A DNA stretch of 53,595 nucleotides from an uncultured Pelagibacteraceae bacterium (GTDB lineage Bacteria; Pseudomonadota; Alphaproteobacteria; Pelagibacterales; Pelagibacteraceae), in contig CACBDD010000004.1 of the NCBI GenBank assembly GCA_902537905.1, positions 1 through 53,595 on the forward strand, in the 5' to 3' direction. The translations under genes were made by a program, and so were the position numbers. The notes under the pieces are model-generated. The model was given only the letters and a program-made list of their open reading frames with translations, did not search any database and was not told where the DNA came from. Of this stretch, positions 31,955-45,255 are shown piece by piece. Numbering within the stretch: position 1 is the stretch's first letter; every line of letters starts with the position of its first letter.

Positions 31955-33044
31955 ATTAAAAATTGAAACAAAAACACAAAAATATCCAATAATAATTGGA
32001 TCAAATTTAATTACTAACTTTTCAAAAATAATTAAGAATAATTCTTTAATATTTAATCAATGTCTTCTCGTAGTTGACAAAAATGTGCCAAAAAAATTTA
32101 TCACTAAAATAAAAAACTCATTAAAAAAAAAGAAAATATATATATGTTTTTTTAGTGCTAGCGAGGCTAATAAAAGCTTTGGTATTATAAATAAAATTCT
32201 AGAAATTTTATTAAATAAAAACTTCTCTAGAGATGACTGCTTAATTTCAATAGGTGGGGGTATTACAGGTGATGTAAGTGGTTTTGCATCTAGTATCTTT
32301 AAAAGAGGTATGAAATTTATAAATATACCAACAACACTTTTATCCCAAGTAGATTCTTCGATAGGTGGTAAAACTGGTATTAATTCAAATTATGGAAAAA
32401 ACCTGATTGGTAGTTTTTATCAACCAAACTTAGTTATATCAGATGTTGATTTTCTTAAGTCGCTCCCAAAAAGAGAGATTATTTGTGGATATGGTGAAAT
32501 TTTAAAACATTCTTTAATTAGAGATAAAAATTTTTTTAAATTTTTGAATAAAAATGTAAGTAAAATTACTCAACTGACTTCTCCATTTATTGAAAAAGCA
32601 ATTTATGAAAGCTGCAAAATTAAAAAGAGTGTAGTTGAAAAAGACGAGAAAGAAAAACATTTAAGAAAAGTTCTAAATTTTGGACATACATTTGCTCATG
32701 CTTATGAGGCGAGTCTAAATTACAGTAAAAAACTAAATCATGGTGAGGCGGTAATTTTAGGTATGAAAACTGCGTTGAGTTTTAGTCTAAGTTTAAAAAT
32801 GCTTAAAAAAAGAGATTACAATCTAATATTAAATCATATCAATAGTTTAAATCTATCAATATCCGTTAATAAATTTTTTACAAAAAAAAATTTAAATAAA
32901 ATATTATTTTTCATGGCAAAGGATAAAAAAAATAAATCCCAAAAAATTAATTTGGTATTGTTGAAAAAAATTGGATCTCCACAGATAAATAATGAATATT
33001 CAAAAGAAAAATTAAAAAAATTTTTTACCAATTACTTAAGATAG
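31941..33044 (+). CDS. aroB: 3-dehydroquinate synthase
   Basis: AroB cyclises DAHP to 3-dehydroquinate using NAD and zinc. SIGGGITGDVSGFASSIFKR and INIPTTLLSQVDSSIGGKTG are characteristic, and zinc ligands are expected in the GYGE(I)LKH, LNFGHTFAHAYE and HGEAV segments, all present. Length 367 is normal. aroK-aroB is the classical pair. The 3' end overlaps convergent bolA by 9 nt. Confidence 0.96.
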   Translation: MKPIKLKIETKTQKYPIIIGSNLITNFSKIIKNNSLIFNQCLLVVDKNVPKKFITKIKNSLKKKKIYICFFSASEANKSFGIINKILEILLNKNFSRDDCLISIGGGITGDVSGFASSIFKRGMKFINIPTTLLSQVDSSIGGKTGINSNYGKNLIGSFYQPNLVISDVDFLKSLPKREIICGYGEILKHSLIRDKNFFKFLNKNVSKITQLTSPFIEKAIYESCKIKKSVVEKDEKEKHLRKVLNFGHTFAHAYEASLNYSKKLNHGEAVILGMKTALSFSLSLKMLKKRDYNLILNHINSLNLSISVNKFFTKKNLNKILFFMAKDKKNKSQKINLVLLKKIGSPQINNEYSKEKLKKFFTNYLR

Positions 33045-33296
33045 CTGAATTTGAATTGAGTGTATAGTTTCTTTTAGCTCTTTATCTAATACTTTATAAA
33101 TTTTTTTATTACTTTCAATTCTATTCATATTTTTTAGCTCATCTGAAACTATATTTAATTTTAAATGATATTTACCCTCTTGATTACCTTTATGATTTTT
33201 ATGAAGAAAAGATTTATCTTCGATTACTATATTTTGAATATTTATTTGATCTGATAATTTTTTTTTTATAATTGCAATTAATTCATTAATATCCAT
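33036..33296 (-). CDS. BolA family protein
   Basis: This is an 86-residue BolA/YrbA-type protein with the conserved HLKLNIVSDELKNMNRIESNKKIYKVL core. BolA proteins partner monothiol glutaredoxins in iron-sulfur and stress biology. It is divergent from the J-domain gene with only 17 nt between start codons and overlaps aroB by 9 nt at its 3' end. A bolA-dnaJ-cobS-cobT neighbourhood is common in alphaproteobacteria. Which BolA subfamily it belongs to is not resolved. Confidence 0.85.
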   Translation of the reverse strand: MDINELIAIIKKKLSDQINIQNIVIEDKSFLHKNHKGNQEGKYHLKLNIVSDELKNMNRIESNKKIYKVLDKELKETIHSIQIQLS

Positions 33297-33313
33297 ATAG
33301 TAATTATTATATC

Positions 33314-33847
33314 ATGAAAAATATTTGTGACTGGAATAATTGTAATGAAATTGGTGAATATAAGGCACCAATTGAGAAGGATAATAGCAGAAAATATAGA
33401 ATGCTCTGTCTAGAACATGTTAAAGAGTTTAACAAAAACTGGAATTATTTTTCAGGAATGAGTGACAATCAAGTAATCAATTTTTTAAAATCAGATATGA
33501 CTTGGCATAAACCTACACAGAACTTTAGTTCCTCAGATAATTTTTTTAAAGTTTTATGGAACACAACTTTAAAGGATGAATTTGATAAAGATAAATTTAA
33601 TGGAGATTATAACCATATGCGTCAATTTAAATTTGATCATAAAGATATTAAAGCATTTGGAATATTGGGAATATCCGTAGGTTTAAAGTGGCAAAAAATA
33701 CAAGAAAAATTCAAAGTGCTTGTTAAAAAATTTCACCCTGATATGAATGCCGGAAATAAAAAATACGAGGAGAAATTAAAACTAATAACTTTAGCCTACA
33801 CACAGCTGAAAAATACTTATAGGGAAAAAATTGACACCAAATCTTAA
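33314..33847 (+). CDS. J-domain (DnaJ-like) co-chaperone
   Basis: This 177-residue protein carries its J domain at the C-terminus (about residues 113-172), with the HPD tripeptide in [10 protein letters not shown]. The N-terminal part begins [15 protein letters not shown], which may bind metal through Cys residues, and matches the alphaproteobacterial J-domain protein found upstream of cobS. It would stimulate a Hsp70; the client is unknown, though the context suggests the CobST assembly. It overlaps cobS by 17 nt. Confidence 0.87.
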   Translation: MKNICDWNNCNEIGEYKAPIEKDNSRKYRMLCLEHVKEFNKNWNYFSGMSDNQVINFLKSDMTWHKPTQNFSSSDNFFKVLWNTTLKDEFDKDKFNGDYNHMRQFKFDHKDIKAFGILGISVGLKWQKIQEKFKVLVKKFHPDMNAGNKKYEEKLKLITLAYTQLKNTYREKIDTKS

Positions 33848-34805
33848 CGTTCAACCTGATATAAAAATTTCTTTAAAACAATCTTTTGGAATAGATTCTG
33901 AAATGGAAGTGGATGCTTTTTCAAAAAGAAGTGAATATGTACCTGAAATAGATAAAAATTATAAATTTGATAGAGATACTACTCTTGCAATCATTTCAGG
34001 TTTTGCGTTTAATAAAAGAGTATTGGTACAAGGATATCATGGAACTGGAAAATCAACACACATAGAACAAATAGCTGCAAGACTAAACTGGCCTTGTATT
34101 CGTGTAAATTTAGACAGTCACGTAAGTCGAATAGATCTAATAGGTAAAGATGCAATTGTGCTTAAAGATGGAAAACAAGTAACACAGTTTAATGAGGGTA
34201 TTCTACCATGGTCAATTCAAAACCCAGTTGCTTTAGTATTTGATGAGTATGACGCTGGAAGGCCTGATGTTATGTTCGTTATTCAAAGAGTGTTAGAGGC
34301 TGAAGGAAATTTCACTCTACTAGATAAAAATAAAGTAATTAGTCAAAATAAATATTTTAGATTATTTGCTACATCTAACACTGTTGGACTTGGAGATACG
34401 ACCGGACTTTATCATGGAACTCAACAGATTAACCAAGGTCAAATGGATAGATGGAATATAGTAACAACATTAAACTATCTAAGTCTAGATAGAGAAATGG
34501 ATATAGTTTTATCAAAAAATAAAAATTTAAATAATGCTAAGGGAAAAGAAAAAGTATCTAACATGATTAAAGTAGCATCCTTAACCAGAAAAGGTTTTAT
34601 TGCTGGAGATATCTCTACTGTAATGAGTCCAAGAACAGTTCTTCACTGGGCTGAAAATTCTGAAATTTTTAAAGATACTGGTTATGCTTTTAGAGTAACC
34701 TTTTTAAATAAGTGCGATGATATTGAGAAAAATACGATCGCAGAATATTATCAAAGATGTTTTGGTGAAGAGTTGCCTGAATCTTTGATCAATATTCAAA
34801 TTTAA
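33831..34805 (+). CDS. cobS: AAA+ ATPase, cobaltochelatase subunit CobS type
   Basis: CobS forms hexameric AAA+ rings that, with CobT, drive CobN-mediated cobalt insertion in aerobic cobalamin synthesis. Walker A is GYHGTGKST, Walker B is [10 protein letters not shown], with the CobS hallmark [19 protein letters not shown]. The start is TTG, overlapping the J-domain gene by 17 nt; the N-terminal [12 protein letters not shown] matches family N-termini, supporting it. cobN is not in the window, so the actual substrate in this organism is uncertain. Confidence 0.9.
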   Translation: MTPNLNVQPDIKISLKQSFGIDSEMEVDAFSKRSEYVPEIDKNYKFDRDTTLAIISGFAFNKRVLVQGYHGTGKSTHIEQIAARLNWPCIRVNLDSHVSRIDLIGKDAIVLKDGKQVTQFNEGILPWSIQNPVALVFDEYDAGRPDVMFVIQRVLEAEGNFTLLDKNKVISQNKYFRLFATSNTVGLGDTTGLYHGTQQINQGQMDRWNIVTTLNYLSLDREMDIVLSKNKNLNNAKGKEKVSNMIKVASLTRKGFIAGDISTVMSPRTVLHWAENSEIFKDTGYAFRVTFLNKCDDIEKNTIAEYYQRCFGEELPESLINIQI

Positions 34806-36605
34806 ATGAGCAATAAAGAGACAAATTTAAAAGAAAAATTTAGAATTGCTTTATCTTCAACAGCAAAAGTTATTGCTAACGATATTGATATAAACAATAA
34901 ACCCTCTGAAGATAAAAAGACCAAAGACATTTCATCTTTTGAAATAAATGATCTAACTAGTCCGAGTGATTTTATAAAATTAAGAGCTGAAACAGACTCT
35001 TCAGCACTTAAAAAAAGATTTTCAAATGAAAAAATTTATAGGAAAAATTTACCTACCAACACATCTTCTAGATCTTTATATAATATAGCTGAAAAGATTA
35101 GATATGAAGCTCTAGGGGGTAAAATGTTAAAAGGAATTCAAAAAAATTTTTCTGAAAACTATTCCCAAATAATTAATCGTAAAAGAAAAGATCAGCTTAA
35201 AAATAAAGAAGATGTTCCTGTTGCTGAAGCATTTGAGCTTTATATGCTTAAAAATTTTCATAATATAGATCTAAATCCTTTAACATCTAGAATGCTTAAT
35301 TTTTGGGAAAAAGATTTTGAGCAATCAATAAAGCAACATAAAGATTTTTTGATAAATAACCTAGAAAATCAAAATACATATAGTTCAAAATTTTCTCAAA
35401 TATTGGAAGAAATGGATATTTTTCAAAATAATGAGGAAGATCAAGAGGAAGAAGAAAATCAAGATCAGGGTCAAGATAATCCCTCAAATGATGACCAAAA
35501 TAAAGACAATGAAGATAAGAAAGATGAAAATGATGAACAGCAAACAGAAGCATCTGTCGATGCTGATTATAGTATAGACGAGTTTAATTTAGATGAACAG
35601 TTATCTGATGTTGAGTCTGATGAACAAAACTCTGAACAAGTAATTCAAAAAAAAATTGATAATATAAATCTTGATTATAAAATATTTACTACTCAATACG
35701 ACGAGGTTGTTAAGGCTGAAAATCTAGAAAATGCAGATGAAGCTACTAAACTTAGAAAAAATTTAGATCAACAGTTAATTGGTTTCCAAGATGTGATTAC
35801 AAAGTTAGCCAATAAACTTCAAAGACAATTACTTGCAAAACAAAATAGGGCTTGGGAATTTGATTTAGAAGAAGGCTTACTTGATAGTTCAAAGTTACCT
35901 AGAATAATAATGGACCCATACAATTCTTTGTCATTTAAAAAAGAAAAAGATCTAGATTTTAAAGATACAGTTGTAACTTTACTTATTGATAATTCTGGAT
36001 CAATGAGAGGAAGACCAATAACTATTGCTGCTATTTGTGCAGATATTTTATCAAGAACACTTGAAAGATGTTCGGTCAAAGTTGAAATTTTAGGATTTAC
36101 AACAAAAAACTGGAAAGGTGGACAGAGTAGAGAATTTTGGACTAAAAATTCAAAACCAAAAACTCCTGGGAGACTTAATGATTTAAGACATATTGTATAT
36201 AAAGGTGCGGATACACATTGGAGACAGGCGAAAAATAATTTAGGTCTAATGTTAAAAGAAGGTTTGTTAAAAGAAAATATCGATGGAGAAGCTATTTCTT
36301 GGGCATACAACCGTATTAAAAAAAGAAAAGAAGAAAGAAAAATTTTAATGGTAATTTCAGATGGAGCTCCAGTCGACGACTCTACACTTTCAGTAAATTC
36401 TGGAGACTTTTTAGAAAAACATTTAAAGAAAATGGTCAAATTTATCGAGAATAAATCAGATATTGAAATTTTAGCTATTGGTATTGGCCATGATGTTTCC
36501 AGATATTACGACAGAGCTATAAAAATTACTGATGTAAATGAATTAGGAGATGTAATGATATCTCAACTTAGTTCTTTGTTCGAAACAAAGAAAAAATTTC
36601 ATTGA
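34806..36605 (+). CDS. cobT: Cobaltochelatase CobT-type VWA protein
   Basis: This 599-residue protein has a CobT helical N-terminal domain, a very acidic low-complexity linker (about residues 205-275, Glu/Asp/Gln/Asn) and a C-terminal von Willebrand A domain with the MIDAS motif DNSGSM. CobT is the adaptor connecting the CobS ATPase to the chelatase. It directly follows cobS. Like CobS it may serve another chelatase or remodelling target if the B12 pathway is absent. The 3' end overlaps convergent regB by 7 nt. Confidence 0.9.
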   Translation: MSNKETNLKEKFRIALSSTAKVIANDIDINNKPSEDKKTKDISSFEINDLTSPSDFIKLRAETDSSALKKRFSNEKIYRKNLPTNTSSRSLYNIAEKIRYEALGGKMLKGIQKNFSENYSQIINRKRKDQLKNKEDVPVAEAFELYMLKNFHNIDLNPLTSRMLNFWEKDFEQSIKQHKDFLINNLENQNTYSSKFSQILEEMDIFQNNEEDQEEEENQDQGQDNPSNDDQNKDNEDKKDENDEQQTEASVDADYSIDEFNLDEQLSDVESDEQNSEQVIQKKIDNINLDYKIFTTQYDEVVKAENLENADEATKLRKNLDQQLIGFQDVITKLANKLQRQLLAKQNRAWEFDLEEGLLDSSKLPRIIMDPYNSLSFKKEKDLDFKDTVVTLLIDNSGSMRGRPITIAAICADILSRTLERCSVKVEILGFTTKNWKGGQSREFWTKNSKPKTPGRLNDLRHIVYKGADTHWRQAKNNLGLMLKEGLLKENIDGEAISWAYNRIKKRKEERKILMVISDGAPVDDSTLSVNSGDFLEKHLKKMVKFIENKSDIEILAIGIGHDVSRYYDRAIKITDVNELGDVMISQLSSLFETKKKFH

Positions 36606-37882
36606 ATATTAAATAAATCTTTATTTCTCCATTTAATTATTACTTCTGCACCAGATCTTGTTTTAGAGTTTCTACATATTACAGAAGCAAAATTTTTTTC
36701 TAACAAAGTTTTTCCTATAAATAAACCTAAACCAAGTCCTGTTTTTGATTTATCTTGAGGATTATTTGATTTTAAATATGGTTCTCCTATTTTTGACAAA
36801 ATATCTTTTGGATAACCTGGACCATCATCTTCAATACTTACTTCGGTAAATTCACTATCACTCTTTAAATTTATGAAAACATTATCATCAGAAAATTTAT
36901 TAGCATTACCTATGAAATTTCTTAATCCATAGACAATTTCTATAGATTTAACTATTTTTTTTGAGTTAGAATCTTGGTCAAAATTAAAAATAAACTTCTT
37001 GTTACTTATCTCTTTAAATGAATTTAAAATTTCATTTAAATAATCTTTAATTGAAATATCCTTATCAATAAAATCATCTTCCTCGTCTGGATTTAAAGAT
37101 AACTTTTTTAATATTTCATTACATCTTTCAACTTGACTAGATAATAAATTGATATCTTTTTCTACGTCCTTGTTACCTTCGAATTGTTTTAGTAATTCTT
37201 GGGTAATTATTTTTATGGTTGAAAGCGGTGTTCCCAATGAATGAGCAGCTGCAGCTGCTTGACCACCTAAGGACAATAGCTCATGTTCCTTAGCCATTAC
37301 TTCTTCCATTTTAGTTAGAGCTTCTTTTCTTAACCTGGACTGAGTTCCAAAAGTCATTGCAAAATAATTTAAAAAAACAAGAGCGATAATCAAAGCGATT
37401 GGGATAGAGTAATAATAATACGGACTTACATGAAAATGATCACTAAGTGGAGAAGGTAAGTCTGTGGAATAAAAAGTTAAAAATATAATTGAAAAAGATG
37501 TTAATAACACAAGCATGGTATTAGTTCTAAAACTTAAATTAGAAGATGAAAATACACTTGGAATAATTATAAAAATAACAAAGGGATTAATAATTCCACC
37601 TGATAGATAAAGTAAAATAGCAAGTTGTAAAATATCAATTACTAAAAAAATTAAAGCTGATCTATCTGATAATTGAGTTTTTTTATAAATAAAAATTAAA
37701 TAAAAATTACTTACGATCCCAATAAATATAACTAAATTTGAACTTATAAAATCAAATTTGAAATTTAATACAAAGTATACAAAATTAACTGCAATTAATT
37801 GTCCAATTATTCCAATCCATCTTAAAGTAATATAGGTAGATTTTTTAAAAGAATGGTGTTTAGAAGTTTCAAAAAACTTCAT
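36599..37882 (-). CDS. regB: RegB/PrrB-type redox-sensing histidine kinase
   Basis: This is a membrane histidine kinase of 427 residues with about six N-terminal TM helices, the ubiquinone-binding heptapeptide GGIINPF (95-101, consensus GGxxNPF), the H-box [13 protein letters not shown] with H214, a cysteine C254 in VERCNEIL at the place of the RegB redox cysteine, and the ATPase N, G1 and G2 boxes ([28 protein letters not shown]). RegB phosphorylates RegA to control redox-dependent genes. No regA is adjacent. It is 2 nt downstream of gyrB. Confidence 0.88.
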   Translation of the reverse strand: MKFFETSKHHSFKKSTYITLRWIGIIGQLIAVNFVYFVLNFKFDFISSNLVIFIGIVSNFYLIFIYKKTQLSDRSALIFLVIDILQLAILLYLSGGIINPFVIFIIIPSVFSSSNLSFRTNTMLVLLTSFSIIFLTFYSTDLPSPLSDHFHVSPYYYYSIPIALIIALVFLNYFAMTFGTQSRLRKEALTKMEEVMAKEHELLSLGGQAAAAAHSLGTPLSTIKIITQELLKQFEGNKDVEKDINLLSSQVERCNEILKKLSLNPDEEDDFIDKDISIKDYLNEILNSFKEISNKKFIFNFDQDSNSKKIVKSIEIVYGLRNFIGNANKFSDDNVFINLKSDSEFTEVSIEDDGPGYPKDILSKIGEPYLKSNNPQDKSKTGLGLGLFIGKTLLEKNFASVICRNSKTRSGAEVIIKWRNKDLFNIQ

Positions 37883-37884
37883 TT

Positions 37885-40146
<2,262 letters not shown>

Positions 40147-40920
40147 ATGTTTCTAACCAAATTAATAAATTATCCTATTTTTAAAAGAATTGTACCAGGT
40201 TTAATACGAAAAATTTTAACAACATTAAAAAAAAATAGAGGGTATTTCAAAGTAAAGAGTTTTCAAATGTATTTAGATATTCTTGACCCAATTGATAGGG
40301 AAATAATTTTATTTAATGAATTTGAAAAAGAGGAAATAAATTTATTGATAAAATATCTAAAAGCTAATAGATCAAAAATATTTTTGGACATAGGATCTAA
40401 TTGTGGATACTATTCTGTTTTAATTTCATCCATTAAATTTATACATAAAGTTTATGCTTTTGATCCCAATCAAGAAGCTAACTTAAAATTTACAAAAACC
40501 ATAAAAAAAAATTTAAAGATAAAAAATAAAATTAAATTGTACAACTTTGGTCTATCAAATATTAGTTCTAAGTTAAGAGTAAAATCCTTAAGAAAAAATA
40601 ATTATACTCAAACCGGGGGGACTTCTGTTTTTCGTAAATATACAAAAGGGACATATGTTGAAACATTGGAAAATTTTAAAAAAGGTGACGACCTATTAAA
40701 TTTTAATAAACTTAGATTAGGAATTAAAATTGATGTTGAAGGTTATGAGCTTCAGGTCTTAAGAGGAATAAAAAATATTTTAAAAAATAATAAATGCATA
40801 ATCCAAATAGAAATATTTAAAAAAAATTATTCTAAAGTTTATAATTTTTTATCAGCAATGAACTATAGACTGGTTGCAAAAGTTGATAAAAGATCAAATT
40901 ATTTTTTTAAAAGTTTGTAA
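40147..40920 (+). CDS. FkbM family SAM-dependent methyltransferase
   Basis: This is a 257-residue class I methyltransferase: motif I FLDIGSNCGYYSVL (about residues 79-92), the acidic post-I VYAFDPNQEA, and the FkbM hallmark IKIDVEGYELQVLRGI. FkbM enzymes O-methylate sugars, lipids or small molecules; the substrate is not predictable. It stands alone on the plus strand in a mostly minus-strand region, preceded by a long AT-rich spacer, and is the most accessory-looking gene here. The N-terminal 50 residues are Lys/Ile rich without clear similarity. Confidence 0.85.
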   Translation: MFLTKLINYPIFKRIVPGLIRKILTTLKKNRGYFKVKSFQMYLDILDPIDREIILFNEFEKEEINLLIKYLKANRSKIFLDIGSNCGYYSVLISSIKFIHKVYAFDPNQEANLKFTKTIKKNLKIKNKIKLYNFGLSNISSKLRVKSLRKNNYTQTGGTSVFRKYTKGTYVETLENFKKGDDLLNFNKLRLGIKIDVEGYELQVLRGIKNILKNNKCIIQIEIFKKNYSKVYNFLSAMNYRLVAKVDKRSNYFFKSL

Positions 40921-40940
40921 AAAATAAGATAAATATATTG

Positions 40941-41030
40941 TGGCGGAGAGGATGGGATTCGAACCCATGAAAGAATTGCTCCTTTACACGCTTTCCAAGC
41001 GTGCGCCTTCAACCACTCGGCCACCTCTCC
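40941..41030 (-). tRNA. tRNA-Ser (GGA), class II, CCA encoded
   Basis: On the minus strand the acceptor GGAGAGG pairs with CCTCTCC, then G73 and an encoded CCA. The long variable arm and D-loop with GG are typical of tRNA-Ser. The anticodon loop TTGGAAA carries GGA, and the T-loop is canonical TTCGAAT. It begins 2 nt after the lepA stop, so it is very likely processed from the lepA-containing transcript. It is a useful internal control for the unusual loops of tRNA-His and tRNA-Phe. Confidence 0.97.
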
Positions 41031-41032
41031 AA

Positions 41033-42841
41033 TTATTTTTCTTTTGAGATTTTAAGAACTCCAATAAATGCCTCTTGAGGTATTTCTACTCTTCCAAATT
41101 GTTTTGATTTGGCTTTACCTTTTTTTTGTTTTTCTAATAATTTTCTTTTTCTGTCTGTAGCTCCACCACCATGAATTTTTGTTAAAACATCTTTTTTGAA
41201 CCCTTTAATTGTCTCTCTTGCAATAATTTTTCCTCCTATTGCAGCTTGAACAGGAATCATAAAATTGTGTCTTGGAATCAAGTCTTTTAATTTTTCACAA
41301 ACTTCTCTTCCAGTTTTTTGAGCAAAATCTTTATGTATCATAATAGCTAAAGCATCAACTGGTTCACCATTCACTAAAATACCAAGTTTTACTAGGTCGC
41401 CTTCTCTATGCTCAATTATTTCATAATCAAAGCTTGCATATCCACTTGTCATTGACTTAAGTCTATCATTAAAATCAAACACAACTTCATTTAAAGGAAG
41501 TTCATAATTTACTACTGCTCTATTGCCAGAATAGCTAAGATTAGTTTGTACTCCTCTTTTGTCCTGACACATTTTTATTATTGAACCTAAGTACTTATCT
41601 GGAGTAATAATAGTTGCTCTAATCCAAGGTTCTTCAATATATTTTATTAATGTTGGATCAGGTAAGCTTGATGGATTTTGTAAATCCATAGTATCACCAC
41701 TATTCAAATGAACTTTATAAACTACCCCAGGGGTTGTTGTTAATAAATTAACATCAAATTCTCTTTCAAGTCGTTCTGTTACAATTTCCAGATGAAGCAA
41801 ACCTAAAAACCCACATCTAAATCCTAAACCTAAGGCTGAAGATGACTCTGGTTCAAAGGAAAAGCTTGCATCATTTAATTTTAACTTTGCCAAACCATCT
41901 TTTAATTTTTGAAATTCTGAGCTATCTACAGGAAATAATCCACAAAACACCACTGGTTTACTTGGTTTAAAACCTGGTAAAGCTTTTTTTAATGGTTTTG
42001 TTGCGTCACAAATTGTATCTCCAACTTTTGTCTCTGATAACACTTTTATTCCTGTTGTGATAAATCCTATTTCTCCTGTTTTTAATTCAGTGATATCAAC
42101 TGGCTTTGGTGTAAAAACACCAACTTTTTCAACTACATATTCTTGATTTGTAGACATCATTTTGATCTTCATATGTTTAGAAAGTTTTCCATCTATAACT
42201 CTAACTAATATGACAACACCTAGATAAGTATCGTACCAACTATCGACTAATAAACATTTTAAATCCGATGAACTTTCTCCTTTTGGTGCTGGTAAAGTTG
42301 TTATAATTTGCTCCAAAATATCTCCTATTCCTTCACCGGTTTTTCCAGAACACGGAATAGCATTCTCAGTATCTATCCCTATAACTTCCTCAATTTGCTT
42401 TTTTGTTCTTTGTAAGTCAGAAGCTGGTAGATCTACTTTATTTAATACTGGGACAATTTCATGATTTGTATCTAACGCCTGGTAAACGTTGGCTAAAGTT
42501 TGTGCTTCAACTCCTTGAGTACTATCAACAATCAAAATTGAACCTTCGCACGCATATAATGATCTACTTACCTCATAGCTAAAGTCTACATGGCCTGGAG
42601 TATCTATGATATTTAAAATATATTCTTTTCCATCTTTAGCTTTATAATTTAGCTTAACTGTTTGAGCTTTAATTGTGATACCTCTCTCTCGTTCTATATC
42701 CATTGAATCTAAAACTTGAGCTTTCATCTCTCTTTCAGTGAGCCCACCACAACTATGGATTATTCTGTCTGCAATAGTAGATTTTCCATGATCAATATGT
42801 GCAATAATTGCAAAATTTCTTATATTATCGATTGAACTCAT
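41033..42841 (-). CDS. lepA: Elongation factor 4 (LepA)
   Basis: EF4 is a ribosome-associated translational GTPase. G1 [10 protein letters not shown]2/G3 RGITIKAQ and [13 protein letters not shown]4 NKVDLP are intact, and the LepA-specific C-terminal domain ([36 protein letters not shown]) is present. Length 602 is normal. It is 5 nt downstream of pheT and directly followed by tRNA-Ser. Confidence 0.97.
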   Translation of the reverse strand: MSSIDNIRNFAIIAHIDHGKSTIADRIIHSCGGLTEREMKAQVLDSMDIERERGITIKAQTVKLNYKAKDGKEYILNIIDTPGHVDFSYEVSRSLYACEGSILIVDSTQGVEAQTLANVYQALDTNHEIVPVLNKVDLPASDLQRTKKQIEEVIGIDTENAIPCSGKTGEGIGDILEQIITTLPAPKGESSSDLKCLLVDSWYDTYLGVVILVRVIDGKLSKHMKIKMMSTNQEYVVEKVGVFTPKPVDITELKTGEIGFITTGIKVLSETKVGDTICDATKPLKKALPGFKPSKPVVFCGLFPVDSSEFQKLKDGLAKLKLNDASFSFEPESSSALGLGFRCGFLGLLHLEIVTERLEREFDVNLLTTTPGVVYKVHLNSGDTMDLQNPSSLPDPTLIKYIEEPWIRATIITPDKYLGSIIKMCQDKRGVQTNLSYSGNRAVVNYELPLNEVVFDFNDRLKSMTSGYASFDYEIIEHREGDLVKLGILVNGEPVDALAIMIHKDFAQKTGREVCEKLKDLIPRHNFMIPVQAAIGGKIIARETIKGFKKDVLTKIHGGGATDRKRKLLEKQKKGKAKSKQFGRVEIPQEAFIGVLKISKEK

Positions 42842-42846
42842 TTGTT

Positions 42847-45255
42847 TTAGGATCGAATTTTAGCGCCAGTTTTATTTTCGACTGTTTCTATAATTGATTT
42901 TGTGATTTGATCTAAATCAGCGTCTTTAAGAGTTTTTTCTTGAGATTGAATAGTAACACTGATTGCAATTGATTTTTGGTTTTCAGGAATATTGTCACCC
43001 TCATAAACATCAAAAACTTTAATGTTTGATATCAAATTCTTATCAACATTAGATATGACATTTACTAAATCTTGAACATTAATTTTCTTATCAACTATAA
43101 AAGCAAAATCCCTTTCTGACTTTTGATAATCTGAAATAGAATATTTTGTTATTTGATCTTTTAATGATTTTTTTGGTAATTTTAAATTATCAAGAAATAT
43201 TTCAAAACCTACTAAAGATTCGGTTTTCATATCTATTTGCTTAATAATATTTGGATGAATTTCACCAAAGAATGCAGCTACACTTTCTTTACCTCTATTT
43301 AAAAATAATCTTCCTGATTTACCTGGATGATAATAATCAGGTGTTTTATCATCAATAAAAAATTTTTCTGAGTCATAACCTGCTTCAACTAAAGTTTGAA
43401 CCACATCTTTTTTAATATCAAAAACGTCAACATTTCTCTCTTTTTCTAACCAAGAATGACGAGATTTTTTTCCAGCTGCTAAACCACAAACTACTATATT
43501 TTGTTCACCAGGTTGCTTTCCAAAAAATGTTGGTCCTATTTCAAAAATAGATAAATCTTTAAATCCTCTATCTATATTTTTACTCATATACATAATTAAA
43601 TTTGAAAATATTGAATTTCTCAAAACTCCTAATTCTGAACTTATAGGATTCACAATTTTTAATTCATCATTTTGCCCTTTGAAATGATCATTATATTTTG
43701 CATCTGTGAAAGACCAAGTAATTGCTTCCAAATAACCTTTTGAGGCAACAGATCTTTGGAGGAAATGAAACAATTTTTGAGTTTGTGTCAGAGTAGATTT
43801 TTTTCTCTCTTTGGTTGGTTCTTCGATTTTTATTTTATCATACCCAACTATTCTTACCAATTCCTCTACAACATCTATTGCCTGAGTAATATCTGGTCTC
43901 CAGGAAGGGATAGTTAATTTAAAAACTTTTTTATCTTTTTTACATGTAAAACCTAAGTTATCTAAAATTTTTAACATATCTTTTGTTAAAATTTTAAAAC
44001 CTGTAACTTTTTCAAATAAATTTGGATCAAATTTAATTATTTTATTTTTAAATGTACTAACTTTTTGGATATCAATCTTACTAATTTCACCACCACAAAT
44101 TTCTTTAATTAAAAATGCTGCTTTACTTAAGCCTTCTTCAATTGACAATTGGTCTATTCCTCTTTCAAATCTAAATTTTGCATCTGTATCTATATTTAAT
44201 TTTTTTGCTGTTCTTCTAATTGATCTTGGATCAAAATAAGCGGACTCGATTAAAACATTTTGTGTGCCCATTTCTGTTCCAGATCTTGTGCCTCCGATGA
44301 TACCACCTAGTCCTAACACGCCTTTGTCATCACTTATAACGCACATGTCATCTTCAAGCTTATAGTTTTTATTATCTAATGCTGTAAACTCTTCACCAGA
44401 TTTTGAGTTTCTAACAATTATTCCTTTTTCAATTTTATCTGCATCATAAGCATGTAATGGACGATTAATATCAATCATTACATAATTTGTAATATCAACA
44501 ATTGCTGAAATAGGTTTTTGACCTATAGAAATTAATTTATCCTTTAACCACTTTGGGCTTTCAGTATTTTTTACATTTGTTACCAAACAGCTTCCAAAAG
44601 AAAAACATCCTTGGTTTTTTTCGTTTGTAATTTTTACTTTAATTGTTTGAGATTTTTTCGATTTTATTTTTTGTTCTTTAATCTGTTTTAATTTACCAAA
44701 GCCTGAAGCTGCTAAATCTCTAGCTATTCCTCTAACACCAAGACAGTCCGGTCTGTTTGGTGTTATTGATAAATCAATCAAATTAGAACTAGATTGAGTA
44801 AAAAAACTTTTTCCAATACTTTTGTTGTATTTTGAGGATGAAAGCTCAGTAATTCCATCACTTTCCTCAGACAAATTGAGTTCAGATTCAGAACAAAGCA
44901 TACCATAAGATGTAACATCTCTAATTTTCGCTATAACTAATTTTGTTTTATTTTTTGGAATAACCGCACCAGGAGGAGCATAAACAGTGATTAAACCTTC
45001 TTTAGCATTTGGTGCACCACATACGACCTTCTTAATTTCTTTTTCACCTACATCAACATCGCAAACTTTTAAACGGTCTGCATTAGGATGTTTTTCGGTT
45101 TTTAAAATTTTTGCTATTTTGAATAAATCTAAACCTTCAGATAAATTTTCAACACTTTCAACTTCAAGTCCAATATCAGTTAATTTCTCAAGTAACTTCT
45201 CTTCCTTATCAATTACAGATAAATGATCTTTTAACCAATCAAAAGTTATCTTCAT
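42847..45255 (-). CDS. pheT: Phenylalanyl-tRNA synthetase beta subunit
   Basis: PheT forms the (alpha-beta)2 PheRS. The N-terminal tRNA-binding (EMAP/OB) domain (about residues 40-150, containing [15 protein letters not shown] and [10 protein letters not shown]) is followed by B3/B4 editing domains, B5, and the C-terminal ferredoxin-like anticodon domain ending NKTGAKIR. Length 802 is normal. It overlaps pheS by 4 nt. Confidence 0.96.
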   Translation of the reverse strand: MKITFDWLKDHLSVIDKEEKLLEKLTDIGLEVESVENLSEGLDLFKIAKILKTEKHPNADRLKVCDVDVGEKEIKKVVCGAPNAKEGLITVYAPPGAVIPKNKTKLVIAKIRDVTSYGMLCSESELNLSEESDGITELSSSKYNKSIGKSFFTQSSSNLIDLSITPNRPDCLGVRGIARDLAASGFGKLKQIKEQKIKSKKSQTIKVKITNEKNQGCFSFGSCLVTNVKNTESPKWLKDKLISIGQKPISAIVDITNYVMIDINRPLHAYDADKIEKGIIVRNSKSGEEFTALDNKNYKLEDDMCVISDDKGVLGLGGIIGGTRSGTEMGTQNVLIESAYFDPRSIRRTAKKLNIDTDAKFRFERGIDQLSIEEGLSKAAFLIKEICGGEISKIDIQKVSTFKNKIIKFDPNLFEKVTGFKILTKDMLKILDNLGFTCKKDKKVFKLTIPSWRPDITQAIDVVEELVRIVGYDKIKIEEPTKERKKSTLTQTQKLFHFLQRSVASKGYLEAITWSFTDAKYNDHFKGQNDELKIVNPISSELGVLRNSIFSNLIMYMSKNIDRGFKDLSIFEIGPTFFGKQPGEQNIVVCGLAAGKKSRHSWLEKERNVDVFDIKKDVVQTLVEAGYDSEKFFIDDKTPDYYHPGKSGRLFLNRGKESVAAFFGEIHPNIIKQIDMKTESLVGFEIFLDNLKLPKKSLKDQITKYSISDYQKSERDFAFIVDKKINVQDLVNVISNVDKNLISNIKVFDVYEGDNIPENQKSIAISVTIQSQEKTLKDADLDQITKSIIETVENKTGAKIRS

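Noticed and set aside
35425..35640. Acidic repeat-like stretch in cobT as a separate repeat element
   Set aside because: It is the normal Glu/Asp-rich linker of CobT proteins, not a nucleotide repeat.
35819..36439. 206-residue open frame antisense to cobT
   Set aside because: It lies wholly within the conserved VWA domain of cobT; low-complexity Ser/Leu/Phe composition is expected of an antisense shadow, and no motif is visible.
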